Shown here piece after piece: positions 1 to 5,674 of a DNA stretch of 10,109 bases (positions are counted from its first letter, which is position 1; every line of letters begins with the position of its first letter). The translations under genes and the position numbers were made by a program. The notes under the pieces are model-generated. The model ran no database searches. It worked only from the letters and a program-made list of their open reading frames with translations, and was not told the DNA's origin. The DNA lies in assembly GCA_016793465.1 (NCBI GenBank), contig JAEUJW010000061.1:1-10109 (forward strand), given 5' to 3'. This stretch comes from Myxococcales bacterium. Its GTDB lineage: Bacteria; Myxococcota; Polyangia; Nannocystales; Nannocystaceae.

Positions 1-30
1 GTAAGCCCCCGAGCCCACCCATCTTGAAGA
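1..30 (+). repeat. IS66 left terminal inverted repeat
   Basis: It begins GTAAGCCCC and pairs with 2765-2794 at 24 of 30 positions. Mismatches are at repeat positions 10, 13, 15, 17, 24 and 28. It coincides with the first base of the window. Confidence 0.9.
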
Positions 31-59
31 CGTGGACCCCGGGCGGCTGACTTCGGGCT

Positions 60-377
60 ATGGCTCAGGACAGCGACGAGAATCAGGCGAGGCAGACGAT
101 CGAGAGGTGGCGGGCGAGTGGCCTCGGGGTGGTCCCGTTCACGAAGCGCGAGGGGATCAGCGTGGGGAAGTTCTACCGGATGCGGGCGAAGGTCGACGCT
201 GTCGACCCCTGCATCGTGCCGGTGGTGGTGCGGTCGGAGCCGACGCCGGCGAGGATGACGCCGGCCTCGTCGTTCGAGGTGGAGCTCGCGTCCGGGGTGA
301 AGATCCGCGTCGCTGCCGGGTTCGACGCGGGAGAGCTCGTGCGGCTGGTCGAGGCGCTCTCGGGAGTGCGATGCTGA
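60..377 (+). CDS. tnpA: IS66 accessory protein TnpA (helix-turn-helix)
   Basis: This 105-residue protein is the first gene of the IS66 operon. In this family TnpA is a small helix-turn-helix protein needed for transposition together with TnpB and TnpC, presumably by binding element DNA. Residues about 8-45 (RQTIERWRASGLGVVPFTKR, then GISVGKFYRMR) read as a helix-turn-helix of the kind seen in IS66 Orf1. The C-terminal half (SSFEVELASGVKIRVAAGFD...LVRLVEAL) matches the usual tail of the family. The ATG at 60 has no clear Shine-Dalgarno sequence and lies only 59 bases inside the element, so the promoter must be in or near the left repeat. The stop overlaps the tnpB start by 7 bases. Confidence 0.85.
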   Translation: MAQDSDENQARQTIERWRASGLGVVPFTKREGISVGKFYRMRAKVDAVDPCIVPVVVRSEPTPARMTPASSFEVELASGVKIRVAAGFDAGELVRLVEALSGVRC

Positions 378-751
378 CGCTGCCGCCGAGCGTGAGGATC
401 CACGTCGGGCTGCGACCGGTCGATATGCGGGCCCAGTTCGACGGACTCGCCGGCGCCGTCCGCCAATACCTCGGCGGCGACCCGCTGTCGGGCCATATCT
501 TCCTGTTTTTCAATCGGCGGCGGACGATCGTGAAGGCCCTCTACTGGGACCGCAGCGGCTACTGCTTGTGGGCCAAGCGCCTGGAGAAGGGCTGCTTCCA
601 CCTGCCCGAGGTGGCCGAGGACGGGGCCGCCGCGGTGGAGATGGAGGCGTCCGAGCTGATGCTGGTGCTCGAGGGCATCGACCTCGTCGGCGCAACCCGG
701 CGGGCGCGGTGGGTCCCGCGGGCTCGGATGGATCAAACAATGCATCCCTGA
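371..751 (+). CDS. tnpB: IS66 accessory protein TnpB
   Basis: This 126-residue protein is the second IS66 gene. The family signature is clear: LPPSVRIHVGLRPVDMR at the N-terminus, then FDGLAGAVRQYLGGDPLSGH, FFNRRRTIVKALYWDRSGY and WAKRLEKGCFHLP. TnpB is required for transposition of IS66 elements, but its biochemical role is not settled. The ATG at 371 is set by a GGGAG at 362-366, four bases upstream. It overlaps the tnpA stop (371-377), which implies translational coupling. The tail after the conserved core (about residue 80 onward) is Glu/Ala- then Arg-rich and less conserved. The stop is 18 bases before tnpC. Confidence 0.9.
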   Translation: MLTLPPSVRIHVGLRPVDMRAQFDGLAGAVRQYLGGDPLSGHIFLFFNRRRTIVKALYWDRSGYCLWAKRLEKGCFHLPEVAEDGAAAVEMEASELMLVLEGIDLVGATRRARWVPRARMDQTMHP

Positions 752-769
752 CTTGCGCCGAGATCGCGC

Positions 770-2422
770 ATGATCACGATCATGGTCTTGCCGACCGCCC
801 GCCGAGATCCCGAGCTCGCAGAGGACGAGCTGCGTGCACTGCTGGAGGGCCTCCTGCAGGCCGGAGACCACGAGCGTACCGTCGAGACGCTCGTCGAGCT
901 CTACAGCAAGCTGAGCCGCGAGAACGACCAGCTGCGCCTGCGGATCCTCGAGCTGACGCGGCGAGTCCACGGACGCAGCTCGGAGAAGATCGACCCGAAC
1001 GCGCTGCGCAAGGCGCTGGAGGAGCTCCGCGAGCAGGAGTTTGCGCAGCAGGACAAGGACGAGCCGGACGCCGCCGACGCTCCTGCCGTGCCTCGGCCGG
1101 CGCCCCCGAAGGCGCCCCCGAAGCCCCACCCCGGTCGGACTCCCTTGCCGCCGCACCTGCCCCGCGAGGAGCGGCGGCACACGCTCGCCGAGGGCGAGCG
1201 CCTGTGCGAGTGCTGTCAGCAGCCGAAGCAGCGGATCCGCGAGGAGGTCGCGGAGCGTCTCGACTACGTCCCCTCGCGATTCGTCATCATCCGCGACGTG
1301 ACCGAGGTCTATGGCTGCAGCTGCGGCTTCTCGAAGCCGGTGGCCGCTGAGATGCCTTCACGGGTGATCGACGGCGGCCTCCCCGAGCCGGGTCTCCTCG
1401 CGCACGTGGTCATCCTGAAGTACGAGGATCACCAGCCGATCAACCGTCAGTCGAAGATCTTCGCCCGCGAGGGCGTGACGCTGTCGCCGAACACCTTGAT
1501 GGAGTGGATACGGGCCGCTGCGGAGACGCTGGAGCCGCTCGCACGGCGGATCCACAAGCGGGTCCTGCGCTCGTGGATCATCCAGAGCGACGACACCGGC
1601 CTCCTGGTCCTCGACGCCGACAAACCGCAGGGCGCGCGCAAGGGCCACATCTGGGCCCACGTCGGCGACTCCCGCTTCGTCTCCTATCAATACTCGCCGG
1701 ACTGGAAGCACGAGCACCCGGCGAGCTTCCTGAAGGGCTGCGCGGGGTATCTCCAGACCGACGGCTACAAGGGCTACGACGCGCTCACCGGCGGCCCGAA
1801 GCTGGCCATCCGCGTCGGCTGCTTCATGCATGTCCGCCGCTATTTCCTCAAGGCCTTCAAGGCCAAGGCGATCGACGCCGCGATCCCGATCGACATCATC
1901 CAGCGCCTCTACCGCATCGAGCGCGACTCGAAGAACCTCGGCGAGGACGCTGACGCGCGGCTGGCCAGGCGGGTCAAATTCTCGGCGCCGCTGCTGGACG
2001 AACTCGACGCCTGGCTCACCAAGCACGACGGCCGCCACGAACCCAAGAGCCCGCTCGGCAAGGCGATCACTTACCTCAAGGGCCAGCGCGGAGCGCTCGG
2101 CGCCTTCCTCCTCGACGGCCAGCTCGAGCTCGACAACGGCGCCGTCGAGCGCGCTCTCCGGGGCATCGCCGTCGGCCGCCACAACTGGCTCTTCGCCGGC
2201 TCCGACGCCGGCGCGCAGCGGGCCGCCATTCTCTACACGATCATCACCTCGGCGAAGCTGCACGGCCTCGAGCCCTACGCCTATCTCCGCGACGTGCTCG
2301 CCAAGCTCGGCGCCGGATGGCCGAATCGTCGACTCGACGAGCTGATGCCCGATCGCTGGGGCCGTGAGCAGGGGCTCGCGCTGCCGCCCCTGCTCCTGAC
2401 CGAGCTGACCGAGACCACCTGA
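770..2422 (+). CDS. tnpC: IS66-family DDE transposase TnpC
   Basis: This 550-residue protein is the catalytic transposase. Residues about 20-90 form a leucine-rich coiled coil (LVELYSKLSRENDQLRLRIL). Residues 98-130 are a Pro-rich linker. Residues 146-185 hold the IS66 zinc-finger cysteines (CECC, then CSC). The DDE domain follows. Likely catalytic residues are D274 in QSDDTGLLVLD, D331 in QTDGYKGYD and E460 in DNGAVERALRG, each in the expected family context, with CFMHVRRYF at 351-359. The C-terminal IS66 motif RHNWLFAGSDAGAQRAA is present. The length is typical and no frame damage is seen. The ATG at 770 has only a weak ribosome site; an ATG at 782 is the alternative. The gene lies 18 bases after tnpB, in one operon. 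Confidence 0.95.
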   Translation: MITIMVLPTARRDPELAEDELRALLEGLLQAGDHERTVETLVELYSKLSRENDQLRLRILELTRRVHGRSSEKIDPNALRKALEELREQEFAQQDKDEPDAADAPAVPRPAPPKAPPKPHPGRTPLPPHLPREERRHTLAEGERLCECCQQPKQRIREEVAERLDYVPSRFVIIRDVTEVYGCSCGFSKPVAAEMPSRVIDGGLPEPGLLAHVVILKYEDHQPINRQSKIFAREGVTLSPNTLMEWIRAAAETLEPLARRIHKRVLRSWIIQSDDTGLLVLDADKPQGARKGHIWAHVGDSRFVSYQYSPDWKHEHPASFLKGCAGYLQTDGYKGYDALTGGPKLAIRVGCFMHVRRYFLKAFKAKAIDAAIPIDIIQRLYRIERDSKNLGEDADARLARRVKFSAPLLDELDAWLTKHDGRHEPKSPLGKAITYLKGQRGALGAFLLDGQLELDNGAVERALRGIAVGRHNWLFAGSDAGAQRAAILYTIITSAKLHGLEPYAYLRDVLAKLGAGWPNRRLDELMPDRWGREQGLALPPLLLTELTETT

Positions 2423-2428
2423 GCCCTA

Positions 2429-2446
2429 GATCGCCGCCCTGCGATC
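2429..2446. terminator. Hairpin between convergent tnpC and passenger gene
   Basis: GATCGC (2429-2434) and GCGATC (2441-2446) are perfect inverted arms around a 6-base loop. They lie inside the 26-base gap between the convergent stops at 2422 and 2449. The position suits a bidirectional terminator, but there is no T-tract on either side, so the role is inferred from placement. Confidence 0.4.
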
Positions 2447-2448
2447 GC

Positions 2449-2721
2449 TCACCACCCGCCAGCGCGGATGACGAACACGCCACCGTCGTCCTCGATCAAC
2501 GCGAACCTCTCCTCCTCCATCCACGCCCGACCCACGCCGTCGAGCACGTCGAGCGCCTCCTCGGGCAGCGGCCACCGTGTCCCGCCCAGCTGCTCGGCCA
2601 CGAATGCCGCCAGCGAGGGCCACCACCCCTCGCAGCGCTCCTCGAGCCCCTCCCGCTCCCACCTGCTCAGCCTGCTCCTCCACAGAATCTGTCCCAGTCG
2701 CAACCGGTGATGCTCTTCCAT
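2449..2721 (-). CDS. IS66 passenger gene, small Trp-rich protein of unknown function
   Basis: This 90-residue protein is encoded inside the IS66 element, antisense to the transposition genes and convergent with tnpC. I do not recognise a family. It starts MEEHHRLRLGQILWR, is rich in Trp, Glu and Arg, and looks soluble and alpha-helical, ending in a short strand-like stretch (FALIEDDGGVFVIRAGGW). There is no signal peptide or membrane segment. The start is well supported: a perfect GGAGG (2735-2731) lies 9 bases before the ATG. Few IS66 elements need more than tnpABC, so this is a passenger whose function could be regulatory, protective or none. A rival reading in another frame (2426-2758) lacks such a ribosome site. 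Because the gene lies between the two inverted repeats, it would move with the element. Confidence 0.65.
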   Translation of the reverse strand: MEEHHRLRLGQILWRSRLSRWEREGLEERCEGWWPSLAAFVAEQLGGTRWPLPEEALDVLDGVGRAWMEEERFALIEDDGGVFVIRAGGW

Positions 2722-2725
2722 CGGC

Positions 2726-2742
2726 TCGTGCCTCCGGCACGA
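2726..2742 (-). promoter_or_regulatory. Hairpin masking the passenger gene ribosome site
   Basis: TCGTGCC (2726-2732) and GGCACGA (2736-2742) form a perfect 7-bp stem with a 3-base loop. Read on the - strand, the GGAGG Shine-Dalgarno of the passenger gene sits in the loop and the 3' side of the stem, so a transcript containing both arms would hide it. Control of translation this way is inferred. Confidence 0.45.
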
Positions 2743-2758
2743 CCCATAGAAAAGTCAC

Positions 2759-2786
2759 CTCATATCGTCAGGATGGGCGCGGTCAG
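2759..2786 (-). promoter_or_regulatory. Possible inward promoter in IS66 right end
   Basis: On the - strand CTGACC (2786-2781), a 16-base spacer and TATGAG (2764-2759) each match sigma-70 boxes at 4 of 6 positions. The -35 would lie within the right inverted repeat and the transcript would run into the passenger gene. This is a weak match in a GC-rich background. Confidence 0.22.
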
Positions 2787-2794
2787 GGGCTTAC
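2765..2794 (-). repeat. IS66 right terminal inverted repeat
   Basis: Read from 2794 backwards it begins GTAAGCCCCTGA and matches the left repeat at 24 of 30 positions, including runs of 9 (positions 1-9) and 6 (18-23). It fixes the right boundary of the element. Confidence 0.9.
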
Positions 2795-2931
2795 CGCTGC
2801 ACGACGTATGGAACGGCCAGCCCGGCGTATGGAACGACGCCCTGGGCGCCATGCAGGCCGTCGAGAACCTCGCCCGGAGGGTCATGGCCCAGCAGTATTG
2901 GCCCACCTTCGAGTACCGGTCGCCCCAATGA
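2795..2931 (+). pseudogene. Possible 3' remnant of a gene cut by the IS66 insertion
   Basis: Directly after the right inverted repeat an open frame runs about 44 codons to a TGA at 2929-2931. It contains LHDVWNGQPGVWNDALGAMQ and ends QQYWPTFEYRSPQ. Almost all codons end in G or C, as in the intact genes of this window, although the frame has no start of its own outside the IS. A 10-base direct repeat (GTATGGAACG at 2806 and 2827) gives the internal VWN...VWN repeat. I do not recognise the protein. The simplest reading is the C-terminus of a gene whose 5' part lies to the left of the window. Chance open frame in GC-rich DNA is the alternative. Confidence 0.35.
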
Positions 2932-3040
2932 TCGGTCCAACAATCGTCCCTCACTCGTCGACAGAATGACAGAAAGCGAGCACAAATCATGAACTTCACG
3001 GCCACGCGACCCGACACAGACGGGGCGTCGGTGGTTGGCT

Positions 3041-4033
3041 TTAATACTGCCGGTAGGTGGCCCACTGCTCGTCCATGCGGGCGGTCTGGCCGGCGGTGAA
3101 CTGGTTCATGCAGCTGTCATCGGTGTAGTCCATGAAGTTGTAGATCGGGTCATCCCCGGGGGTGCTGCAGGTGTTGCGGCCGACAGGGCAGCCGTAGGCC
3201 GCGTACTTCTCGGCCGGGGTGTCGGCCACACCGTCGCCGGAGGTGCCGCTCTTGGCGCAGCCGCCCTGGAAGGTGTGGTAGAGGCCGAGCCAGTGGCCGA
3301 CCTCGTGCGTGGCGCTGTCGCCGAGGTTGTAGGGCGCCGCGGAGCCGCCCGGGACGCTCGAGTTGAGGACGACGACGCCGTCGAGCACGGGCTTGGACGA
3401 GTAGTCGGAGGGGTATGTGGCCCAGCCGAGCAGGCCGCCGCCGATGCCGGCGAAGTAGAGGTTGAGGGCGTCCCTGCCGCCCTTGCGCAGGGCGCTCTTG
3501 GCCGAGGTCTCGGCCGTCGAGCCCGGAGTCATGGTGTACCAGGTCGCGTTGGTGGTGCGGTCGACGTCGGCGAGATAGAACCGGAACCAGGTCGCGGCGC
3601 CGCCGGTCTGGCCGGCGTAGGCCTGGTTGAGCACGGCGAGCTGGTCGTAGATCACATTGTCCGTGATGTCGCCGTTGGCGACGCCGGTGCCCTTGCGGAT
3701 CACGTGGACGTAGACAGGGATCTGGATCGGGCCCGGGGTTTCCGGCGCGGGCGCCTGCGGGACGGCCGCGAGGCGGCTGCGGAAGTCCTGCTCCATCGCC
3801 GCGACCTGCGCGTCGGTCCGGTGCGCGCCGCAGCGCCGCGTCAGCCCCGACTCCGCCAGCCTGTCGAGGCCCGTGCACGCGTTGTCGTCGTCCGCGAGCA
3901 GGCAGGCGCCGAGCAGCTCGTCCTCGGTCTGCGGCGCGTCGACGACGACCAGCGGCTCGGGCCCTTCGCCCACGTCACAGCCGAGGAGGATCGCGGGGAG
4001 CAAGAACAGCCAGGGACGATTCATCGTGGTCAT
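3041..4033 (-). CDS. M43-family (pappalysin-like) zinc metalloprotease lipoprotein
   Basis: This is a secreted zinc endopeptidase. The N-terminus ([19 protein letters not shown]) is a lipoprotein signal with lipobox LLGC, giving a lipid-anchored Cys at about residue 19. Asp follows the Cys, which in E. coli would favour inner-membrane retention; that rule may not apply here. A Cys-containing pro-region follows, then the catalytic domain from about residue 100. The active site [11 protein letters not shown] (residues 243-253) supplies the three His ligands and the catalytic Glu. GDGVADTP (267-274) and the Met-turn NFMDY (299-303) are typical of M43. The protein ends soon after, with no extra adhesion domains. 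A GAAAGG (4048-4043) is 9 bases before the ATG at 4033 and 3 before an in-frame ATG at 4039; 4024 is a third option. The substrate is unknown; a role in predation or nutrient release is speculation. Confidence 0.9.
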   Translation of the reverse strand: MTTMNRPWLFLLPAILLGCDVGEGPEPLVVVDAPQTEDELLGACLLADDDNACTGLDRLAESGLTRRCGAHRTDAQVAAMEQDFRSRLAAVPQAPAPETPGPIQIPVYVHVIRKGTGVANGDITDNVIYDQLAVLNQAYAGQTGGAATWFRFYLADVDRTTNATWYTMTPGSTAETSAKSALRKGGRDALNLYFAGIGGGLLGWATYPSDYSSKPVLDGVVVLNSSVPGGSAAPYNLGDSATHEVGHWLGLYHTFQGGCAKSGTSGDGVADTPAEKYAAYGCPVGRNTCSTPGDDPIYNFMDYTDDSCMNQFTAGQTARMDEQWATYRQY

Positions 4034-4165
4034 ACACATCGACCTTTCATGTCATCGGAGCGCGGGCCCGCGCGCGGGCTCGACGAGGTTCGAAGGGGAG
4101 AAACGACGTCGAGGGAAAGAGTCCGCAGAAAATAAGATCGCGCTCGTGCTCGGGAGACCGGCCGT

Positions 4166-4201
4166 GATCGGAGGCTCTCCGATCTGTCCTTTGAGACAGA
4201 T
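4166..4201. repeat. Two tandem overlapping hairpins
   Basis: GATCGGAG (4166-4173) and CTCCGATC (4177-4184) form a perfect 8-bp stem with a 3-base loop. ATCTGTC (4182-4188) and GACAGAT (4195-4201) form a perfect 7-bp stem with a 6-base loop. The two share three bases, so they are mutually exclusive at the junction. They lie about 130 bases upstream of the protease start. Operator, attenuator or terminator roles are all possible. Confidence 0.5.
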
Positions 4202-4393
4202 ATCAAGCCGCGGAGCGCCGTCGCGGGTCCTGATCGCCGATCCTCGGCCGCGTGGGCGGGATCGTGCGCTCTCGGACGGGGCTCGGCGGCTGGCGACGGC
4301 GTCCCGACGGACGACCCGCCGTGCGCTGCTGCGCGTCGCGGGTCGCCGACGCGGTCTCCCGCACGCGGCCCGCCGCCGAACCACCGCCCGTGC

Positions 4394-4547
4394 TCACTGC
4401 GGCACGATGCTGAGCAGCTGCCCGCCGGGCCGCGGGCTCGGTCAGCGTGGGCGCGTGGCCGACGCGCGGCACCTCGACGACCTCGAGCCGCGGACTCACG
4501 GCGCCGGGCTGAAGTCGGACAGCACGTACTTGCCGTCCGCGGCGCCG
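4394..4547 (-). pseudogene. Remnant of an alpha/beta-hydrolase C-terminus
   Basis: On the - strand 4496-4434 reads SPRLEVVEVPRVGHAPTLTE. This matches the catalytic-His region of alpha/beta-fold hydrolases, where a strand ending in V is followed by GHAPxLxEP. Just upstream, in another frame, GKYVLSDFSPAP resembles the SD(V/L)LSP segment that precedes it in such enzymes. Just downstream, a third switch restores the first frame and gives PGGQLLSIVPQ and a TGA at 4394. Nearly all these codons end in G or C. No start, nucleophile elbow or core domain is visible upstream, where the membrane-protein gene begins on the other strand. I read it as a decayed 3' fragment broken by at least two frame shifts. 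Confidence 0.42.
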
Positions 4548-4583
4548 CTGGCCCCCGCGCAGCGGGCCCGTTACCATCGCCCG

Positions 4584-5087
4584 ATGCATGGTTCTTGTCT
4601 GCGCCGACGCGTCGAGACCTACTCCGCAGCCAGCTTCGTGGCGGGCCTCGCGTGGTGGTACCTCGGCGGTTCGTCGGCGATCACCGGCATGCTCGTCGCC
4701 ACACCGGTGCTCCTCGGCGGCGTGGCCTTCGGCTGCGTGGTCGCCGTGGCGCTGACCGTGGCGCTGCGGCGCGACGGGCTCCGACGCGCCGCCGGCGACG
4801 GCATCTTCGCCGGCGCCGGCACCGCGCTGATGCTCGCCAGCGCCGTCCCGTGGCTCAACCAGCACCTCGACGGATCGGGCGGGCACGAGGTCGCGTTCAC
4901 CGTCCGCGCGGTGCGACAGCCGACGAAGGGCCCGCGCAGCCTCGACGTCACCATCGGCGATCAGCCCGCCGGGCTGCCGTACGCGGACGGCTGCGCGAAG
5001 GGCTCGACCGGGGTCGTGACGCAGCACGGCGGCGCGTTCGGCTTCGCCTGGACGACGACGCCGCGCTGCCCGCCTGCGCCGCCCTGA
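4584..5087 (+). CDS. Small membrane protein of unknown function
   Basis: This 167-residue protein has a short basic N-terminus (MHGSCLRRRVETYS), then hydrophobic segments at about 15-29, 33-61 and 74-91. A soluble C-terminal domain follows (about 100-167) with short beta-strands and two cysteines (C137 and C162) that could form a disulfide if the domain is periplasmic. I do not recognise a family. Codons end almost uniformly in G or C, as in the other genes here. The open frame extends upstream to 3873, but that part is antisense to the protease gene and Arg/Ser-rich, so the start at 4584 is preferred. No Shine-Dalgarno sequence precedes this ATG. TACCAT at 4572-4577 is exactly 6 bases before it, the spacing of a -10 box for a leaderless mRNA. 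The gene stands alone on this strand. Confidence 0.6.
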   Translation: MHGSCLRRRVETYSAASFVAGLAWWYLGGSSAITGMLVATPVLLGGVAFGCVVAVALTVALRRDGLRRAAGDGIFAGAGTALMLASAVPWLNQHLDGSGGHEVAFTVRAVRQPTKGPRSLDVTIGDQPAGLPYADGCAKGSTGVVTQHGGAFGFAWTTTPRCPPAPP

Positions 5088-5189
5088 CCGCTGCGACGCG
5101 ACCACCGACTCGCAGGCCCAGCCGTGCATCATCGACTCCCCATGACGCCGCGCCCGGCCTGACCCGGCGGCGCGGCGATGCCGGGCCCG

Positions 5190-5474
5190 TTACGCGACCG
5201 CGCGGCGGGGGGACGACGGCGCTCTGCCCGAGGTCCGCGACGATGCGCTCGACCGGCTCGATGCGGGCGCCGCACATCGGCATGAAGCCTTCGCTGGAGA
5301 AGCCGAGGTCCCGCAAGCGGGAGGCGTGCTCGCCGGCGCGGTCGAGGTCCCCGGCCAGGAAGGGGCGCCGCCGTCGCGCTGCGGGCCGCCGGCGGTCAGC
5401 GTACGACGCAGGATCGTGATCGAGCCGCCGCGCCGGCGCTTCACGCGGCGGGTGAGTGTGACACCCCGAAGCAC
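5190..5474 (-). pseudogene. Small unknown gene broken by two compensating frame shifts
   Basis: A GTG at 5474 opens a frame (…SITILRRTLTAGGPQRDGGAP) that becomes implausible after the C4 run at 5365-5362 (- strand). The frame one base over then reads FLAGDLDRAGEHASRLRDLG, SSEGFMPMCGARIEPVERIV and ADLGQSAVV, with almost every codon ending in G or C. After the C6 run at 5212-5207 the first frame resumes and stops naturally (PRRAVA, TAA at 5192-5190). One lost C and one gained C in two C runs would restore a single protein of about 94 residues. I do not recognise the family. It is either a decayed gene or an intact gene with homopolymer errors in the assembly. The start is uncertain; a GTG near 5444 is also possible, and neither has a good ribosome site. 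Confidence 0.45.
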
Positions 5475-5510
5475 CTATTTTGTTCTCAAACGCAATAGGC
5501 GCCTCACCCG
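5449..5510. repeat. Nested double inverted repeat with A/T-rich loop
   Basis: The outer arms CGGGTGAG (5449-5456) and CTCACCCG (5503-5510) pair perfectly over 8 bp. The inner arms GCACCTATT (5471-5479) and AATAGGCGC (5494-5502) pair at 8 of 9 positions around a 14-base loop (5480-5493). Inner and outer right arms abut; the left arms are separated by 14 bases. The inner loop and arms form one of the few A/T-rich patches in the window. It may be a structured RNA, an operator or a recombination site; none can be shown. Confidence 0.55.
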
Positions 5511-5589
5511 AGCCGGATTCGTGTCGCCGAGGTCACGATGGGGAGCGAGGCTGCGGGCTCGGCCGCCGCGCCAGCGAGATCATCGGCCG

Positions 5590-5605
5590 CCTGTGGAACC
5601 ACAGG
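5590..5605. terminator. Hairpin downstream of stress operon
   Basis: CCTGTG (5590-5595) and CACAGG (5600-5605) form a perfect 6-bp stem with loop GAAC. It lies about 70 bases beyond the stop of the - strand stress gene. There is no T-tract, so a terminator role is only suggested by position. Confidence 0.28.
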
Positions 5606-5649
5606 AACGACGCCCGTGCCGCGTGCGTGACGAGCCCCCCGGTGCGTCC

Positions 5650-5669
5650 GGGACCGGGCGGCCCGTCCC
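5650..5669 (-). terminator. GC-rich hairpin just after the stress-protein stop
   Basis: GGGAC (5650-5654) and GTCCC (5665-5669) pair, with a further GGG/CCC inner stem after a bulged C. It starts 5 bases beyond the stop codon at 5677-5675. It has no T-tract. It is a candidate intrinsic terminator of the two-gene operon. Confidence 0.35.
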
Positions 5670-5674
5670 CGGCG

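Larger units (their letters stand above)
1..2794 (+). mobile_element. Complete IS66-family insertion sequence with passenger gene
   Basis: The first 30 bases (GTAAGCCCC...) match the reverse complement of 2765-2794 at 24 of 30 positions. Both ends carry the GTAA terminus usual for IS66 elements. Between them lie the three IS66 genes in canonical order (tnpA, tnpB, tnpC) plus a small convergent gene. The 2794-bp length is typical of the family. IS66 elements normally duplicate 8 bp of target; on the right this would be CGCTGCAC (2795-2802), but the left copy lies outside the window. All three transposition genes are open and keep their key residues, so the element looks intact. Confidence 0.93.
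4034..4583. other. Intergenic region between divergent genes
   Basis: This 550-base gap separates the divergently transcribed metalloprotease and membrane-protein genes. It holds the tandem hairpins at 4166-4201, an A/T-rich patch near 4128-4138 that could host a promoter for the protease, and an apparent alpha/beta-hydrolase remnant at 4394-4547. The remaining open frames are Arg-rich and look like shadows. Confidence 0.6.
5088..5674. other. Intergenic region with broken gene and palindromes
   Basis: This 587-base stretch has no intact gene. It lies between a + strand gene ending at 5087 and a - strand gene ending at 5675, so both neighbours should terminate here. It holds the frame-broken gene at 5190-5474, the nested palindrome at 5449-5510 with an A/T-rich core, and hairpins at 5590-5605 and 5650-5669. 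Confidence 0.6.

Noticed and set aside
2426..2758. Alternative 110-codon - strand frame over the IS66 passenger
   Set aside because: It is Arg/Gly/Ala-rich without a ribosome site, whereas the 2449-2721 frame has GGAGG at ideal distance.
2960..2974. Tandem GACAGAA repeat as a possible CRISPR or iteron
   Set aside because: There are only two 7-base copies one base apart, with no further units nearby.
3035..4135. Long + strand frame across the protease gene
   Set aside because: It is a Val/Gly/Arg-rich antisense shadow of the M43 gene, which has a complete zinc motif and signal peptide on the - strand.
3873..4583. N-terminal extension of the membrane protein reaching back to 3873
   Set aside because: It is antisense to the metalloprotease signal region and Arg/Ser-rich; the coherent membrane protein begins at 4584.
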